Assembly (NCBI RefSeq): GCF_014805625.2
Contig: NW_023998423.1
Span: 17,464,546 to 17,528,545 of the forward strand
DNA from: Glossina fuscipes
Lineage: Eukaryota; Arthropoda; Insecta; Diptera; Glossinidae
Direction of reading: 5' to 3'
Length of the DNA stretch: 64,000 bases
Shown: piece by piece, positions 1 to 13,100 of the stretch
How positions within the stretch are numbered: the stretch's first letter is position 1
Layout: each line of letters starts with the position of its first letter
Notes under the pieces: generated by a model
What the model was told of the DNA's origin: nothing
Database searches by the model: none
The model's input: the letters and a program-made list of their open reading frames with translations, nothing else
Translations under genes and position numbers: made by a program

Positions 1-690
1 AAGCAATTAATATTGTTACACTTTTAGGTAATTTTGGGTTAGGTTATTACTATGGGGCAATTTTCATCAGAACATATTAAAACTCAGACTTTTTTGCTCT
101 ACAAAGGATCAAATTTTGTCAAAATCTCTATCAGGGTACGACCCCAAAAATAGGCCGAGTTGGTCCAAGCTGCTGTTATGTTGTAATTTTCATCATGAAG
201 AATTGGAAGTTATATCTTTTTGTCGTATTCTTCAGTTTTCGTTATATGAGAGGGTGTTCAAAAATTGCCCCAGCCAGTCCAAAGTTTTCGTACCAATGCC
301 GAAATCGTATTACTTAGCCAGTTTTGACGAGAAATTTTGAAAGCTGGAAGTTTTTTCTATATAAAGCTTTTTAAAAATAAGGGAAAGGGAGGAAAAGGTT
401 TCCGATCCGAAACATTTTCGGTAGCGTTCGTCGAATCGAAACAAGTCACTGTACCAAATTTGCTCAAACTATCTCGAAAATTGCGACCTGCGGCTTGAAC
501 ACAAATTAACAAGAATAAACATCAGACGGACATACGGACAGACAGGCTTAGATCAATTCAAATTATGATTCAGACTAGATCGGTACAATAAAAGGTGAAA
601 GGGAATCCATTTTAAGACCTTCTGCGGGTTACATGCCAACCCACTAACTTAATGTACCCTGCACCAAAAGTGGCGTAGTGTGTAATGAAG
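1..690 (+). repeat. Dispersed repeat family A, copy 1 (5' end outside window)
   Basis: Long, diverged copy of a family seen about twelve times here. Diagnostic parts in order: a 'gggcaattttcatcag' block, 'ctctacaaaggatcaa', 'ttggtccaa', 'gttatatgagagg', 'ccagtccaaagtttt', 'gtaccaaattt', 'ttgcgacctg', a GACGGACA/GACAGAC core near 530-545, 'ggcttagatcaattca', 'gatcggtacaataaaag' and an end with 'aagtggcgtagtg'. No intact ORF; the short ORF at 116-340 is repeat sequence. Best read as a decayed non-coding transposable element. Confidence 0.75.
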
Positions 691-1789
691 TTTAAGATCA
701 CGATATTAGTGGGTTTTATAAGCAAAGGCAACTAAATTTTGATATGCAAGAACGTCATCTTAATGTTAATGATTAATGTTGGCGTAGACTATTCATTTTT
801 ATAAACTATTTATTTGGTTCTTAAAAATTCAGTTCATTTACGTGATTGCCTCGCACGATTGCAAAGTCACAATTGCGACTTCAATATCTCACTATTAAAT
901 GATAGTAAAGAATAAAAATTAAATTTTGTTACATATAGAAAAAACTTATAAAGAAAAGCGTAGAGCGTGTTAAAATCAAGAACATAAAATAAATTATTTT
1001 CTACGTGTTCTGCACAACCTGGTCTAGGAAAACGGGCTACATTTCAAATTCTTCTTTCACTCCCATTTGGTTAACCTAAACAAAACGGCAGAATCAATCG
1101 ACCTGTTCACCGTCAATATTTTACTAAATTTTCCTTTCTCCTTGTTAACGACTTACAAATTTACTCTAAAGCTTTAAAATTAATTTTAGAAAAATTTCTC
1201 CCGAACGTAGCGAATCACCAACAAACAAAAGATACGCTTCATTTCAACGCATTAGCTATGAAGCGCTGCCCAATTTCATCATTATTCGATTTCAAACACC
1301 ACACTGCACACTAATGACTGATTCGACAGATTTTGTCAAATTACACTTGAAAACAGAGCCATTCACATTGATGGTGTTTTTGAATGGAATCAATTTTATG
1401 TAATTCATATGCAGGCCATTCATCATAAATGGCGTTAAGTAGGTTTATTTTCGAGCTTCGACCTTTATACTATTTGTACGCACAACAGTTGTATATTCGT
1501 ATTAGCTGTTTAGAGTTGCATTTGTAAAGGAAATTAACTATAAATTGAAAATAAAATAAATTCAATAAGAAGTTGTTTACTACCAAATACCTGAACCAAA
1601 GCAAAAAATTTTTAAATTTATGAAATGTAAGTAAATTTAGTCCCTTTTTTTACTTTTTACTCCAATTATCTAATTAACACTCTTCAATCGCCAAAGCTTG
1701 GCATCAACTTATGCCTACGCTATCATTGCTAAAACGCAAGCGATCTGAAAATACTAAAAAGAGGAAAAGACCAAATTTCTATAGTCTGT
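691..1789. other. AT-rich stretch with no recognised feature
   Basis: Both strands are stop-rich. No tRNA, long ORF or recognisable repeat was seen. Confidence 0.5.
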
Positions 1790-2310
1790 TACTTTGTGGG
1801 CGTGTCCAATTTTTCCGATCTTTGTGGGATAAAAGTGAAATTTGTATATCATATGTGTCTGGGGTAGCTTATACATAGTTGAGCAGACGGACAGAATGAC
1901 ATATTTGGTTGCATTTAAAAATTCACACTGGTCAAGAATATATTTACCCTATGAGATTGGCTCTGTCCGTTAAAAAGGTTTCGAGTAGGCATGGCCGATT
2001 TTTTCAATTTTTGCCGAGATACTATAGCATCGCCCATAGAATACAACTTTAAATTTTTATAGGTCTATCTGTTGTGGTTTATGGGTAATGAGAAAGAATA
2101 CTTCTACTTGCTTTTGGGAAACTGAAGTGTTTTTGGTTTATGTGGTACTGCAGCCGTGTTCTCCGACCGATTTGCCCCATTTTCAACGTCAACCTGCGTA
2201 CAAGATCTTTCAATGCTTCTGCCAAATTTCAGGTGAATATCGAAATTAGACATTATACAGACGAACGGATATGCTTACATCGTTACAGAATTTGATGCAG
2301 ATCGAAAACT
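1790..2310 (+). repeat. Dispersed repeat family B, copy 1
   Basis: Aligns by eye with the fuller copy at 52.9-53.8 kb. Shared blocks include 'tgggcgtgtccaattttt', 'atcgcccatagaatac', 'gtttatgggtaatgag', 'ggtactgcagccg', 'accgatttgcccca', 'caacctgcgtacaaga' and a degenerate 'cagacgaacgg' motif near the end. Non-coding; the 3' end is eroded. Confidence 0.7.
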
Positions 2311-3235
2311 TAAACAATTTATCGTGTTTCTGGAGCATTCTTCGGGGTCTTGGACATGTTTTGACTTTTTTTGGTGATGGCTTTCAAAAGAAAGACCGAC
2401 GGAAAGGAGAAGTGCATGGTAGATAAAAGTAAATGAATGAAAATCAAACTACAAAAGGTGACAGAAAAAATCTCGCTTTACTAGGAAAATATTCAGTAAA
2501 AAAAAAATTTTAACAATTGATTTAAAAAAATTAGTATTTTTTACAGAATTTTTATTAAATAATATATTTTGAGAAAGGAAATATTAAATCTGTATATATC
2601 CCGTATCTCGATATATATATCGTATATCCGAGCTCTCTTTAGAATGCGACAAACATAATATTGCACCCAAATGCATTAAGTGATTACTTTTCTGAGCTCT
2701 TTGTTTACGTAAAAATCAAAGGTTAACAAAAAACTCTCTGTAAAGCATACCTAATGCAAAAGCAAGCAAAAATAAATGGTTTTGGCAGCATTTATGCTTC
2801 CAACGCTACAAATCTGAAACAAAAATAGAGACCAAAACGAAAGACGCTAAACTGATTTCACTGAAATTATGATGAACTTTTTTCATTCATATCTCTTTTA
2901 GTCTATATATCATATAACACTGTACTTGGCAATCAACCGTCGAATATGTTTGCCTATTTGTTGCTACAATTCCTTAAAGGCTTTGCTTCTTTGAGCACAA
3001 AAATAACGATGAGTAGTTAAAATTCGGACAAAATTGCATTTTTATTAACTACTAAAGTGGCTAAAAATTTTCGAGTGAAGTACGGGAAATTAAAGTAAAG
3101 CTTTAGCCTAGAAAATCGGGACGGACAAAAGGCCATCACTTTAGCGTCTATTTGTTTACTCTAATGAAGAGATCCTAGTGATAAACAACCTTTCGATCGT
3201 ACTAATTTGTCATGTTTATCAGTCCCCCTTCTATT
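2311..3235. other. AT-rich stretch with no recognised feature
   Basis: Contains poly-A/T runs and short AT dinucleotide runs near 2610-2625. No gene or repeat family recognised. Confidence 0.5.
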
Positions 3236-3412
3236 AGCTCCGCCGGCCGGGCGGGGCCGGGCGCGAGGACGGGGGGGGGGGGGGGAAAGAAAGGGGGGGG
3301 GGGGGGGGGGGGNNNNNNNNNNNNNNNNNNNNNNNNNNNNNNNNNNNNNNNNNNNNNNNNNNNNNNNNNNNNNNNNNNNNNNNNNNNNNNNNNNNNNNNN
3401 NNNNNNNNNNNN
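3236..3412. other. Poly-G/GC-rich contig end and 100-base assembly gap
   Basis: A 'gccggccgggcggggccggg' tract passes into long G runs (about 3270-3312) and then exactly 100 N (3313-3412). Such abrupt composition in AT-rich DNA beside a standard-length gap is most likely a sequencing or assembly artefact. The ORFs crossing the N block are not real. Confidence 0.85.
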
Positions 3413-4681
3413 GGGAAAAGTAGTACGGATAGGGAAAAAATTCGAAATTAATGGTAAGCAAGTTATTTTTAAAAATAATGAAATCTTTGCAGCGAAACGA
3501 AAACTTATCATGAGCCTATTTACATTTTATTTTTACCCAACCCATCCGACGAGTCAGGTCGGAAAACGTGCGTTAAGTTCATGGTATTATTAAGAATGTA
3601 ATGATATGCGTGCAAAGGTTACATATTTACTGATTTTAAAAATCAAGCTGAACAGAGCATTAAAGCAATGACAAAACCTAATGGGCGGAAAATCCTTCGT
3701 AAAGGCAAAAAAAAAAAAAAAAATGCGCAAGATGTAGACTTGAATTTGGGCCTAAAAATGACACAGAGAAAACTATTTATGGTAATGGGTATCCAAGATT
3801 CGACTAAACACGTTTCTAGCTTTTTAACTTGTTTTTCTGCCTTTGTTTTTTTTTTTTTTTTGCCTTTTTGGCTTCGTTTATGCTAAGATAAGATTGAAGT
3901 TATTCGTTGGAAATACTCTAAACGATACATAGATATATAGTGTGGAACACTTATCAGTGAATGATAGCTATCCATCAATCATGGTTACATGCGTCAGGCT
4001 GCAATTCAACAAACCTCGAAATCATTTACCATGATCGCAATTTCTAGTGAAACTATTTACGTACGTGACTTCCGCATCATGGATTTCACGTTATTAATAA
4101 ATTAATAAAGAAAAAAAGTTTTTCAAAACTCTTAGAAAAAAAAAAAAGAAAAAAAAAGCAATTAAAACTCAAGCGTATACACAAAATCCTCTTTACCGCG
4201 TTTGTCGTTCTCCCAATTACTTTATAAGAATCGATATCATGTATGCAAAAGCTTAAATTGGAAAATCACGTCACACATCACAAGCTGTCTATCATTTCTG
4301 GTAACTATCCCTGAATGCAAAACCGACTCATCTATCATTTGAAACTTCAAACGCATACAATCGTATTACTTCCGTTCTAATATAATAGAGAAACGTAGAC
4401 GCATACGCTTATGTATACGAAGCCTAGCATAAGGCTTAGATCAGAAAAACATGTGTCACCTCTTTCTCTTAGTATTTTCTCCATTCGATGTACAATATTT
4501 ATCGTAAATGTTTATTTTAAACGTTTACTGCTGTTCGTTTGCCACCATTTTGCTGCATCTCGCTTCCAAACATATCTCCACTTTTTTCGTTCCGTCATTA
4601 ATCATAATTGTGCTCTTGACCATTGTTGTCGTTACACTAATGCGTAGCCTTGCCTTTTATCCGTCACCTCTCACTCTCTCA

Positions 4682-4736
<55 letters not shown>

Positions 4737-5480
4737 TGTGCCTAGCTTTAGCTGCCCATTTCGTTGATTGTCTATCTATTGTTCTCGTTTAGGGAATTAT
4801 TTCTTAGATACGATTTCCAGATGTAAGAATTTCTTAGTTTTTCCATTGCCTCTGCAATGGTCTGCGTTATCGAACCCTTGAGGTTTCGTTTTTATTTGTG
4901 GTTTATAGCTCGTTTGGTATTTTTCCAATTTTTTTTTTCTTTTTCTTTGTCCACTTTTCTCCTATTGCCATAAGTCACGTAATTTACGCTGTCATGTTGT
5001 AGTTATTGAAAAAAAGGAAAAAGAAAAAAAAAAAACAGACAAGAAAATTGTAAAAAGGTATAAATTTTTATCGTTTTTTTTTTTTCTCACTTTACGTTTT
5101 CCTCAATTGATGCCCGCTTTCAAATGTAATTTACTTTATTTTCATCTTAGTGTGAAAAAGACTTGAAGCGATCATTTTACGTTTAAAAAAAAAAAAATTA
5201 ACTAAATTTAAACGGCATCTACACTAAGGGCGATTTCAAACGAACTCATGCAACAAATCATATTGACATGATTTAAAAACTTCATCGAATTAATAGCAAT
5301 AAGATCGCAAGTTCAGTTTAGATCCTCTAGAAATCCATACGCGAGTTAAATTTCACTTTTTATGCTGATTTAGCGTCCAATGGTGACCCTTCGCCAAATT
5401 GATATATTTTCACTTGTTTGCATTATCTCAATATGTCTTCGTTTTCCTTACAGCGTCATGTGCATAAGTTTGTTTGCAAA
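3413..5480. other. AT-rich intergenic DNA with simple repeats
   Basis: Poly-A at 3707-3722, poly-T near 3847-3861, a perfect (CT)24 microsatellite at 4685-4732 and many A/T tracts at 4930-5200. The ORFs crossing the CT run are simple-repeat translations. No gene recognised. Confidence 0.6.
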
Positions 5481-5749
5481 GAAGAAGGGGTCAAAATTAA
5501 GCCTTCAATACTTTTGAATATAAGATGAACGCCTATGCGTTATGAGTATGAGTAGTCGAGGATGTACAAGTCAAGGCTGCCAAGTCAATGTCGTACCTAT
5601 ACGCCACGTCCTGTTTCTAACTTTTTCATCACTTCTTTCTAACCTTGATCGTTTCTCCCCGGCTACAAAGGACGCTTTCCTTAGGCAATCTTCGAATATG
5701 TCGGAGATCGCCTGCGTGCATACTTCCTCAGCATATAACCTCATAGTTA

Positions 5750-6200
5750 TGTAGGAGGTTATGAATAGTGTAGTGTGATGAGGTGCCTGTTGCGTATGTT
5801 GAGTTCTCCCTGTACAATAAGACCAAGGGGGAAAGTTAGTTGGGTGACTTCCCGCGAAGTATAATCCGAATGCAAGTGTGGACGTAATGACGCACGTGAT
5901 GCCTGACTGCTATGGGGGTCAGGTTTCCCGCTCACTCAACGCCCCGTGCACCTGCTTAGACGGGTAGGGGTGGCTGCAAAGGGTTAACACGGACTTGAGT
6001 ATGTGTGCTTGCAAGGAGGAGCTAATGGTGCTTGGTAGGCCTCACTCTGCCCAGAGGGGAAGATTGGTACCATATCCAAACTTTCACTTTTGGTACTTCA
6101 ATCTTGGACTAGGCTCGTTATCCTGCAGGATTGCCCTGCAAGGCTATAGGGTGTTCTATTCACTCATTCTAGGGCATCTGTCTTATTAGCGCTTCATGCC
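5750..6200 (+). repeat. GC-rich dispersed repeat family C, copy 1
   Basis: Markedly richer in GC than its surroundings. It matches the reverse complement of 20490-20790 in several collinear blocks: 'gtggctgcaaagggttaa' with 'gtggctatggttaa', 'ccaaactttcac' with 'ccaaactttcat', and 'aggattgccctgcaaggct' with 'aggattgtcttgcaagct'. No intact ORF. The GC content suggests a decayed retroelement fragment, but no protein domain was recognised. GC-rich sequence continues upstream from about 5540. Confidence 0.55.
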
Positions 6201-7912
6201 AGGTGCAGTCTAATATTGACATAATCTGACAGTTTCACGCGAACGGGGGACAACTGGCCACATCAAAAAAAAATTTAAAAACTGATTCAGCGAAATCAGT
6301 GAAATTGCCTTTAGTGTAAAAACCGTTTTACAATTATTTTCCAAGAAGAACAGATTTCAAATAATCATCGCTGCACATCAGGGGTTAGGTGAAAGTAAAA
6401 CGAAACTAATTCCACTACGAGAGTAAGAACGCAATTAAATGTCATTTCTTTCTTGGCGATTAGTAATGGTACGTGTTTTCCAGAATCTGGACACAAAAAA
6501 TTTTCATTGTCACTTTTCGTCTTCTTCTTCTTTTTTTTCTAGTCATTCTTATTCTTCTTTCAATATCTTTTCAAGGCCCCATAAAAGTTTGTATCAGGGT
6601 CACCTACATCCGCGTTTGTTACGAGACTTTGGATAATTAAAATTTCTATTTCTCTATTTTTATCTCATATAACTCCGGCTTTACCTTGAGATAAATTTTG
6701 AACCCCCAAAAACTGCCTGCCTGCCGCTTAAAAGAAAAAAAACAAAATCTATCGTAAATTTTAAATGATTGATGAAAATTCCCGTTAAAGATCATTGTTA
6801 TCTAAATAGAAAACATGAGCGACAACGTTTAACGCGCATGCGCGCAAAATTTAATAACTTACACGTTTAGTCGATTTACAACATAAACGATGAAAAGATT
6901 AACGATAGATAGATATGTAAATGTATAAAAAAAAAAATATATGAAAAAAAATATCATACACCAGCATAAACCGTTGGCACGGCATCCAGCAGACAATCTT
7001 ACGTTTCAGTAGATAATTTGTTATGTTGTATGTTCAACATTTCGACGCAGACAAAGCTTACATACTAGGCAAACAAGAAAACGTACAGGTCGGACAAATA
7101 GACTAACCAAACTGAGTTAAGCCAGCAAGAGACTATACATAGTTAAATTATCTTAAATTGTATAAAATGAGAATTTAACCTTTAAGCATCATTAACAACA
7201 TCAGCAGCAGCAACAGCAATAGCAATAGCAATAGAAACAGCAACAACAACATTATCATCATTATTATGATATTGAGCGTAGAAACTTCAGAACACAACGT
7301 CGAGGATAAGTAAATGCACGTAGCTATGTATGACGTGTAAACCGCCACCACCAAGATCGTATCTGGAACGATATGAAAGAAACTCTTTGCCAAGAGTGTG
7401 TTTACACACCAAAAAACAAACACTCAGCCGGCTATAGATGACCTACACACGGTAACCCTTTTTGTTGTTAGTTAAAGTGCTGCTACTTATATGCCAGCAT
7501 AATGCCAGCAGCTATTAAATAGTCACCACTACTTAATGCTTTCGCTACTAGTTGTTGCCGTTCTTGTTGTTGTTGTTGCTGTTGTTGTTGTCGTTGTCGT
7601 CGTCCTTCTGTGAGCCATAATATTTTAAGTCACGGGCTGGTCTTGTTAGTTTTGTAGCCATTAATATACGCTTTCATCATCATCGCTACGCAGGTAAAGG
7701 TAAAGCAAAACACTATGACTACAAAAAAGATTAAAAAAGTATTTTAAGAGTAATCAAGAATAAGAACTCGTTTCTATGATGGCAGGCAGTATTTACTCTG
7801 TTGTACCGAAGTGCATAAATAGCTGCAATGCGAAATTTTTATGTTCTGCAAACGACTGAATGCTTGTTTGGTCAACTGCGTGATTACTATTTTCAGCTTC
7901 AGTGAAGATTTC

Positions 7913-7944
<32 letters not shown>

Positions 7945-8917
7945 AAAATTGTTATCATATAGCGGCAACACTTGCTGATGATTTTCTTACCATTTTAATG
8001 ACACCATTAAATGCTTGAATTATTATAAGAAAATTTTAATTGCCAGCGAAAGAGTAAATTATGAAATAAATCGTCAACAAAATGAGAGAGAACAGGCAGG
8101 ACGATAGTTTCATTATCATATGCATGAAATAAAATTCTTTTCAAGTAAGTTGCATACATTTCATTATGTTACTTAAATATCGAAATATATTTGCAAGTAT
8201 TTTCATAAAACTCTCGTTAACAACAATATGCTGAAAACGTTCTTCAGGTTTCTGTTGTTCTTGTTGTTCTTGCTTTAGTATACATGAAGTATGTACCGTA
8301 ATCATATATATGTGCTGATGAACGTGCGCGCATGAATCTTATATGCATATATATATATATATATATATATGTACGCTCGTAGCTCGTACAAAGCTTTGTT
8401 TACTTTATATTCTTAAAGAACAAAATTTTATTGTTTTACTATGCAGTAAAATTATGCGCAAACTTTTGTTTTTTCTTTTTCTTTTTATTTTTATTATTTT
8501 CTTTTCCTTTTTTTTTTGCATATTTTAAAATATATAAAGAGTGTTGTACTTGTGTTTATAAACCGAATTTTCAAAAGAATTTTTCGGAAAAGTTTCCCAG
8601 AAAAACTACATGAATATTAAAAGAAACAGTTGCTGGCTCACGGTTAGCAGCGAAAGAGTATTAAAAAACCTAAAAGACAACTTTTTACAAAAATCTCATA
8701 TCACTTAACGTAACGAACTGCGTTATATTGGAACAAAGACTGAAATGTAGCAACTTTTCCAAGCATTAGCTACTATTTATTTCATGCAATATTTTTATTG
8801 AATTTTTGATTACAAGCACTTCCAAAACGTATTAATATATATTTATAGAACGTAAAATTTTGCCAACACTCTTTGATATTTTCGCTTAAATTAAAAACTA
8901 CCTATGATTTACTTATG
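6201..8917. other. AT-rich intergenic DNA with microsatellites
   Basis: Holds CAG/CAA/CAT trinucleotide tracts (7195-7260), a GTT-rich tract (7557-7605), CT runs (7911-7935) and a perfect AT run (8347-8370). The leucine-rich minus-strand ORF at 7175-7423 is a translation of the trinucleotide tract. No gene recognised. Confidence 0.6.
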
Positions 8918-10122
8918 CATTCAACTCTTTTTTTACACGGTAGACAAGTTTCTAGAACATTATAGTCGGGCAAGGCCGACCATTAAATACCCTATACCAC
9001 ATTGTCTACGCAATTCTTATTTGTCCATGCAATTAATATTATGGGTCGATTTCCATCATCACATGTTAAAACTTAGACCTTTCTACTCTGCAAACGATAA
9101 ATTTTCGTAAAAATTCTTATTAGAATATTATTCAAAAAATTGGCCGAGCCGAGATGGTCCAAAATTGGCACAGTTAATTTTTTTGTGTTAAATTACTTCT
9201 TTTCTTCTTTTTGTCGTATGAGCTTCTATGTTAGTTTAGTTATGTGAGAGGTAGTTCACAAATTATCCCGCCAGTCCAAAGTTTACATACCAATTTAAGA
9301 TGCGGAAATACTACCGCTTAGCTACTTTTGCCGCGAAATTTTGAAAATTATAATTTTTTCCATATAAAGATTTTTCAGAATCGGGCGTTATATGGGAAGT
9401 GGTTGAAAAAGTCGACCGATCCGAACCATTTTTAATAGCGGTCGTCCTTTGTCAAAACAAGTCACTGTACCAAATTTCATTAAAATATCTGTAAAATTGC
9501 GACTTGTAGGTTGAGCACAAATTTAGATGGACGCACTTTAGACGGACAGACAGGCTCAGATCAATTCAGATTATGATTCTGAATCAATCGCTATAATGAA
9601 ACATGGGTCCATCTTAAGCCGTTCTGCGTATTACATACGGTCGCTGATCCTGTTCATTTATTAAAAAAAAAAAAAAAAAGTTAAACTGTAAAAATTCAGT
9701 CCATAAGTGCAACATATAAAAGTTTTAACTGAAATTAGGAATAAAAATCAATTTCGCCATTATACATCGATACTTTGTAACAAGCGTGCATGTTTACTAG
9801 GGACTGGACCATCCACAATTGAACATCAACTTTTAGAAATTTATTGAAATAGTTTATTGCATCTCACTCTAGCGCAAGATAAATACTGAATGACGAAATA
9901 ACGGGTTCAAGTTGCAGTGCAACGGGATAAATAAAAAAGCAATTATAAAATTTGGGTATGTATCGTAGTAGATCGAATTCTTTAAGTCAAAATGAAAGTT
10001 GGAAAAAAATTTGTTTGTCCTCTTAAAGATTGTAATTGTTCTTCTCGGTGAATCGCGTTATTGCAAATACTTATAGCAAAACCGAGTAAAAAAAATCCAT
10101 ATAAAAATAGAGTTGGGTGTAC
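8918..10122 (+). mobile_element. TIR element family M, copy 1 (non-autonomous, carries nested family A repeat)
   Basis: Left end reads 'cattcaactctttttttaca'. The right end, reverse complemented, reads 'tacacccaactctattttt', so the ends are inverted repeats. Internal sequence at about 9715-9805 ('gaataaaaatcaattt', 'tactttgtaacaagcgtgca', 'gggactgg') matches copy 2 at about 15225-15310 and, inverted, copy 3 near 51400-51450. A family A repeat (8955-9650) is inserted just inside the left end. No transposase ORF, so it looks like a MITE-like non-autonomous DNA transposon. A TA target duplication fits some ends but is not clean in this copy. Confidence 0.7.
8955..9650 (+). repeat. Dispersed repeat family A, copy 2, nested in TIR element copy 1
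   Basis: Begins 'attatagtcgggcaaggccg' followed by 'taccctataccac', passes through 'attggccgagccgag', 'ttggtccaaa'-like sequence and 'gtcactgtaccaaatttc', and ends with 'gacggacagacaggctcag' and 'atcgctataatgaaacatgg'. Its interior position relative to the TIRs shows it inserted after the host element. Confidence 0.75.
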
Positions 10123-13100
10123 CTATTATCTAACTGTGCAAGGATACGATAAAAATGTTATTAGGATACAAAAAGTGATCGCAATATTTGCAAGATTTTA
10201 AATTCGTTCATGTCGACAATCAACGCAGGGTCTGCATCCGTTCACCTTATTTCTCAGTGTCTTCTTCGCAAGTAACGTAACGTAATTTTTCTTTTTCAGC
10301 AGGCCTTTCCTTTAAAGTTGTTTTCCATATGATTTGAATAACAAATTTTCCGGCTTTTCTACGGGAATCCATAATTTTGCAATTAATATTTATTTCCAAA
10401 TGTTCAAATACTTGTAAGTAATCGGATATCGATGACATAAATTCATTATATATCTATTCTTTCCAAGTTATAAATCCATTGAACCCGTTACTGAGAATCT
10501 CTCAAAAATGAACATTTGGTGCAAGCGAAAAAGGGCTAATAGTGCCGTATTTTAAGTTAAGTGATAAGACAACCGTAAGAAAAAAAGAGTTCTTTTTTGG
10601 AAAATATTCTTGGCATAGAACAGAAGGCAATGGTAGAATAATATTTAAAGTGGTTATTGAATTTTTCCTCATTCCTACGTAGACTATGCATCGACAGGCA
10701 TCGGACCACGCTCGACGATATATTATGTAATTATATTATGTATTAAACATTTTTTTCCCCCCTCTCAAATATTAAATTTTTCTTATTCCGATTATTAACA
10801 ATTTTTTTTTTTGAACCCACTTATTGTGCCTTTTTCGGAAATTAATTCAAGACTTCGTGGTAGAAAAGTCTAAGCGTACTTGTAAGTGCTTGGAAGAAAT
10901 TTCTTTTCGAAATGCTGAAGTCCTCTGGCCAGGCATCTCTAATGAAACGAGCTCTGCGGTGTATAGGAATAAGTAATAAAAAAGAGAAGAAAATCGCATC
11001 TACATGCGCAACATGGCGAGCATTTGAGTGAAAAGGGAACGCTTTTGTTAAAAAGAAATGTTTAAGCTTCCTTAAGGAGGAGTTAACTCATTTCTTGTTA
11101 CTTCCTACGTAGTTCTGTAGAGAATATTATCTTAAAGATATTTTAATAATGAAAATTGTAGAAATTTCTTCATGGACCGTTTTAAAAAAAGATATTTCAA
11201 GATAAAGGCGTGCAAAGTTTTAGAATCTGCTACAGCTATGTGTTTCTATTGCAATAAAATTTTGATAACTTTTTTTCTCTACTAGTCTGCGTAGCTAACA
11301 TTATAAAACTACTCTTTCATGTTCTAATATTCTCGTTTATTCTCTTACATCGACTATTTTATGCTTCATAATGCCTTCCATGCTGCATAAGCCAAGAGAA
11401 GATCTTGTTTGCGAAATGACAGGGGAAACCAACTTACAATCAATATTAAAAACTCGAACCCAAAGTTTTAATCTTCTAGCAGAGGCATTGAAAATTTTCG
11501 AATTATTCTCTGATGTTATATATCAAGAGGAAAAACATTAGACTTCAACTTCTTAGCGGATGTTCATGCCAAACAGATGATTCCTTTCGGGAAAAGAGCC
11601 GCAAATTACATGAAAAAATCCCTTACAATTATTGGATTTGTTACACATTTTCTAGAGAGTCCACAATCCCTCCATTAAGCCGACAAAAAGAAAAATTGCA
11701 GTAGTGTTACGTCTTAAAAGCCAACCATTTTTTATGAAAGAATTTTCGAAACTAAGTTGTTGCTCTTCGCCAAAAACTTAAATCTTTAATAAGCAGAAAG
11801 GGTTTTAGTGAGAACTTTATTTCTAAAAAAAAAAAACAAAAAAAAAGAAACAAGGAATAAATAAATGCAAAAAAAATTAACACAAAAAGTTTTGAGATGG
11901 AAAACAACACATACTCATACATTTGTATTATACGTATATTTACATATATATCCGTTATCGATAAACATCTTATAAAGGTATATACATACACAAGTCTTTG
12001 CATTCCATTTTTTATTTTTTTTCTTATTTTTATTCATTTTCTTTTTATTTACAAGAAATGGTATACCCTAGGAACGTTATCTTCTTTCCAACAATCGTCT
12101 TAAAATTGTTACCATAGCAAAGAGGAAGAGTCGGTGTGAGCTTTTTGCGTAATTTTTCTTCATTTTTACTTCATGTCTTAAATAGACGATATTTATTTAT
12201 GCCGATTATATCTGTTCGTTTTATGTTGTATGCGAGATGCTGTGTGGTGTTAAATGAAAATAAAAATTCAACTCCAAGTTCAATTAGTAAAATTAGTCAA
12301 CAAAACATTAATTTCAACAAGCAATTACGTGCAGACAGTTGATACGGTTGAAACAGATTCCAACGGAAGTCATTAGTTTTGTACAGGACGTGTTTTTCTT
12401 TTTTTTTCTTCTTTTTTCTTTTACGCTCTAAAATTATTTGTAGTAACCAACGATAAACGTATTTTTAACCAGTTGTTGTACTAAGCAGCAATTTAAAAAC
12501 GGAGTCTGGACAATTTGCATCATTAACAAACGACACGCGATAAAAGCGTACAGAAGCAAAACATTAAGAAAAACAGCAAGACGAACACCTTCGAAGATGA
12601 AAAAAAAACGTATATATATATATATATATAATGTATATACGTATATATATATATATGTACATATATAGAACATAGTCGAAGACTTCTGCACTGTAGTAAA
12701 GAACAGTGAAGCATGAGGAAAGCAACAACAGGTAAGAAAAAAAGAAGAAAAAAATATTTAAATGAAATCTTCATACAAAGAGTCAAACTATGGTTATGGT
12801 GATACATATACGCATAGATGTTTGCTTTGTCGAAGTTCACTAAAGCAAAATGAAATATGAAAAAATTATTATCAAAAAAATAAATAAAAGAAATCCACTG
12901 ATTCTCTACGTGTAATTTCATTTAAGTCGACATTTTCTACATAACAACTTGGGAATCGTGTTGTTTACTTCATTATGCAGAGATTTATTTTCCTTACGGG
13001 CGCATAGTGAATAAAAAAACTAATTGGTGTCTGTCCACCTTACGGGCGTGTAGTGAGTAAACTAAACTCAGTCTCTCTCTTTCTCTCTCTCTCTTTCTCT

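Noticed and set aside
3236..3312. Possible G-quadruplex or GC-rich regulatory island
   Set aside because: The run abuts a scaffold gap and looks like low-quality contig-end sequence.
3161..3593. Overlapping ORFs of 75-128 codons around the first gap
   Set aside because: They run through 100 N and poly-G and are artefacts of open frames across unknown bases.
12434..12921. 85- and 132-codon minus-strand ORFs
   Set aside because: They are largely translations of AT/GTATAT microsatellites with Tyr-Ile repeats; no domain or splice context.
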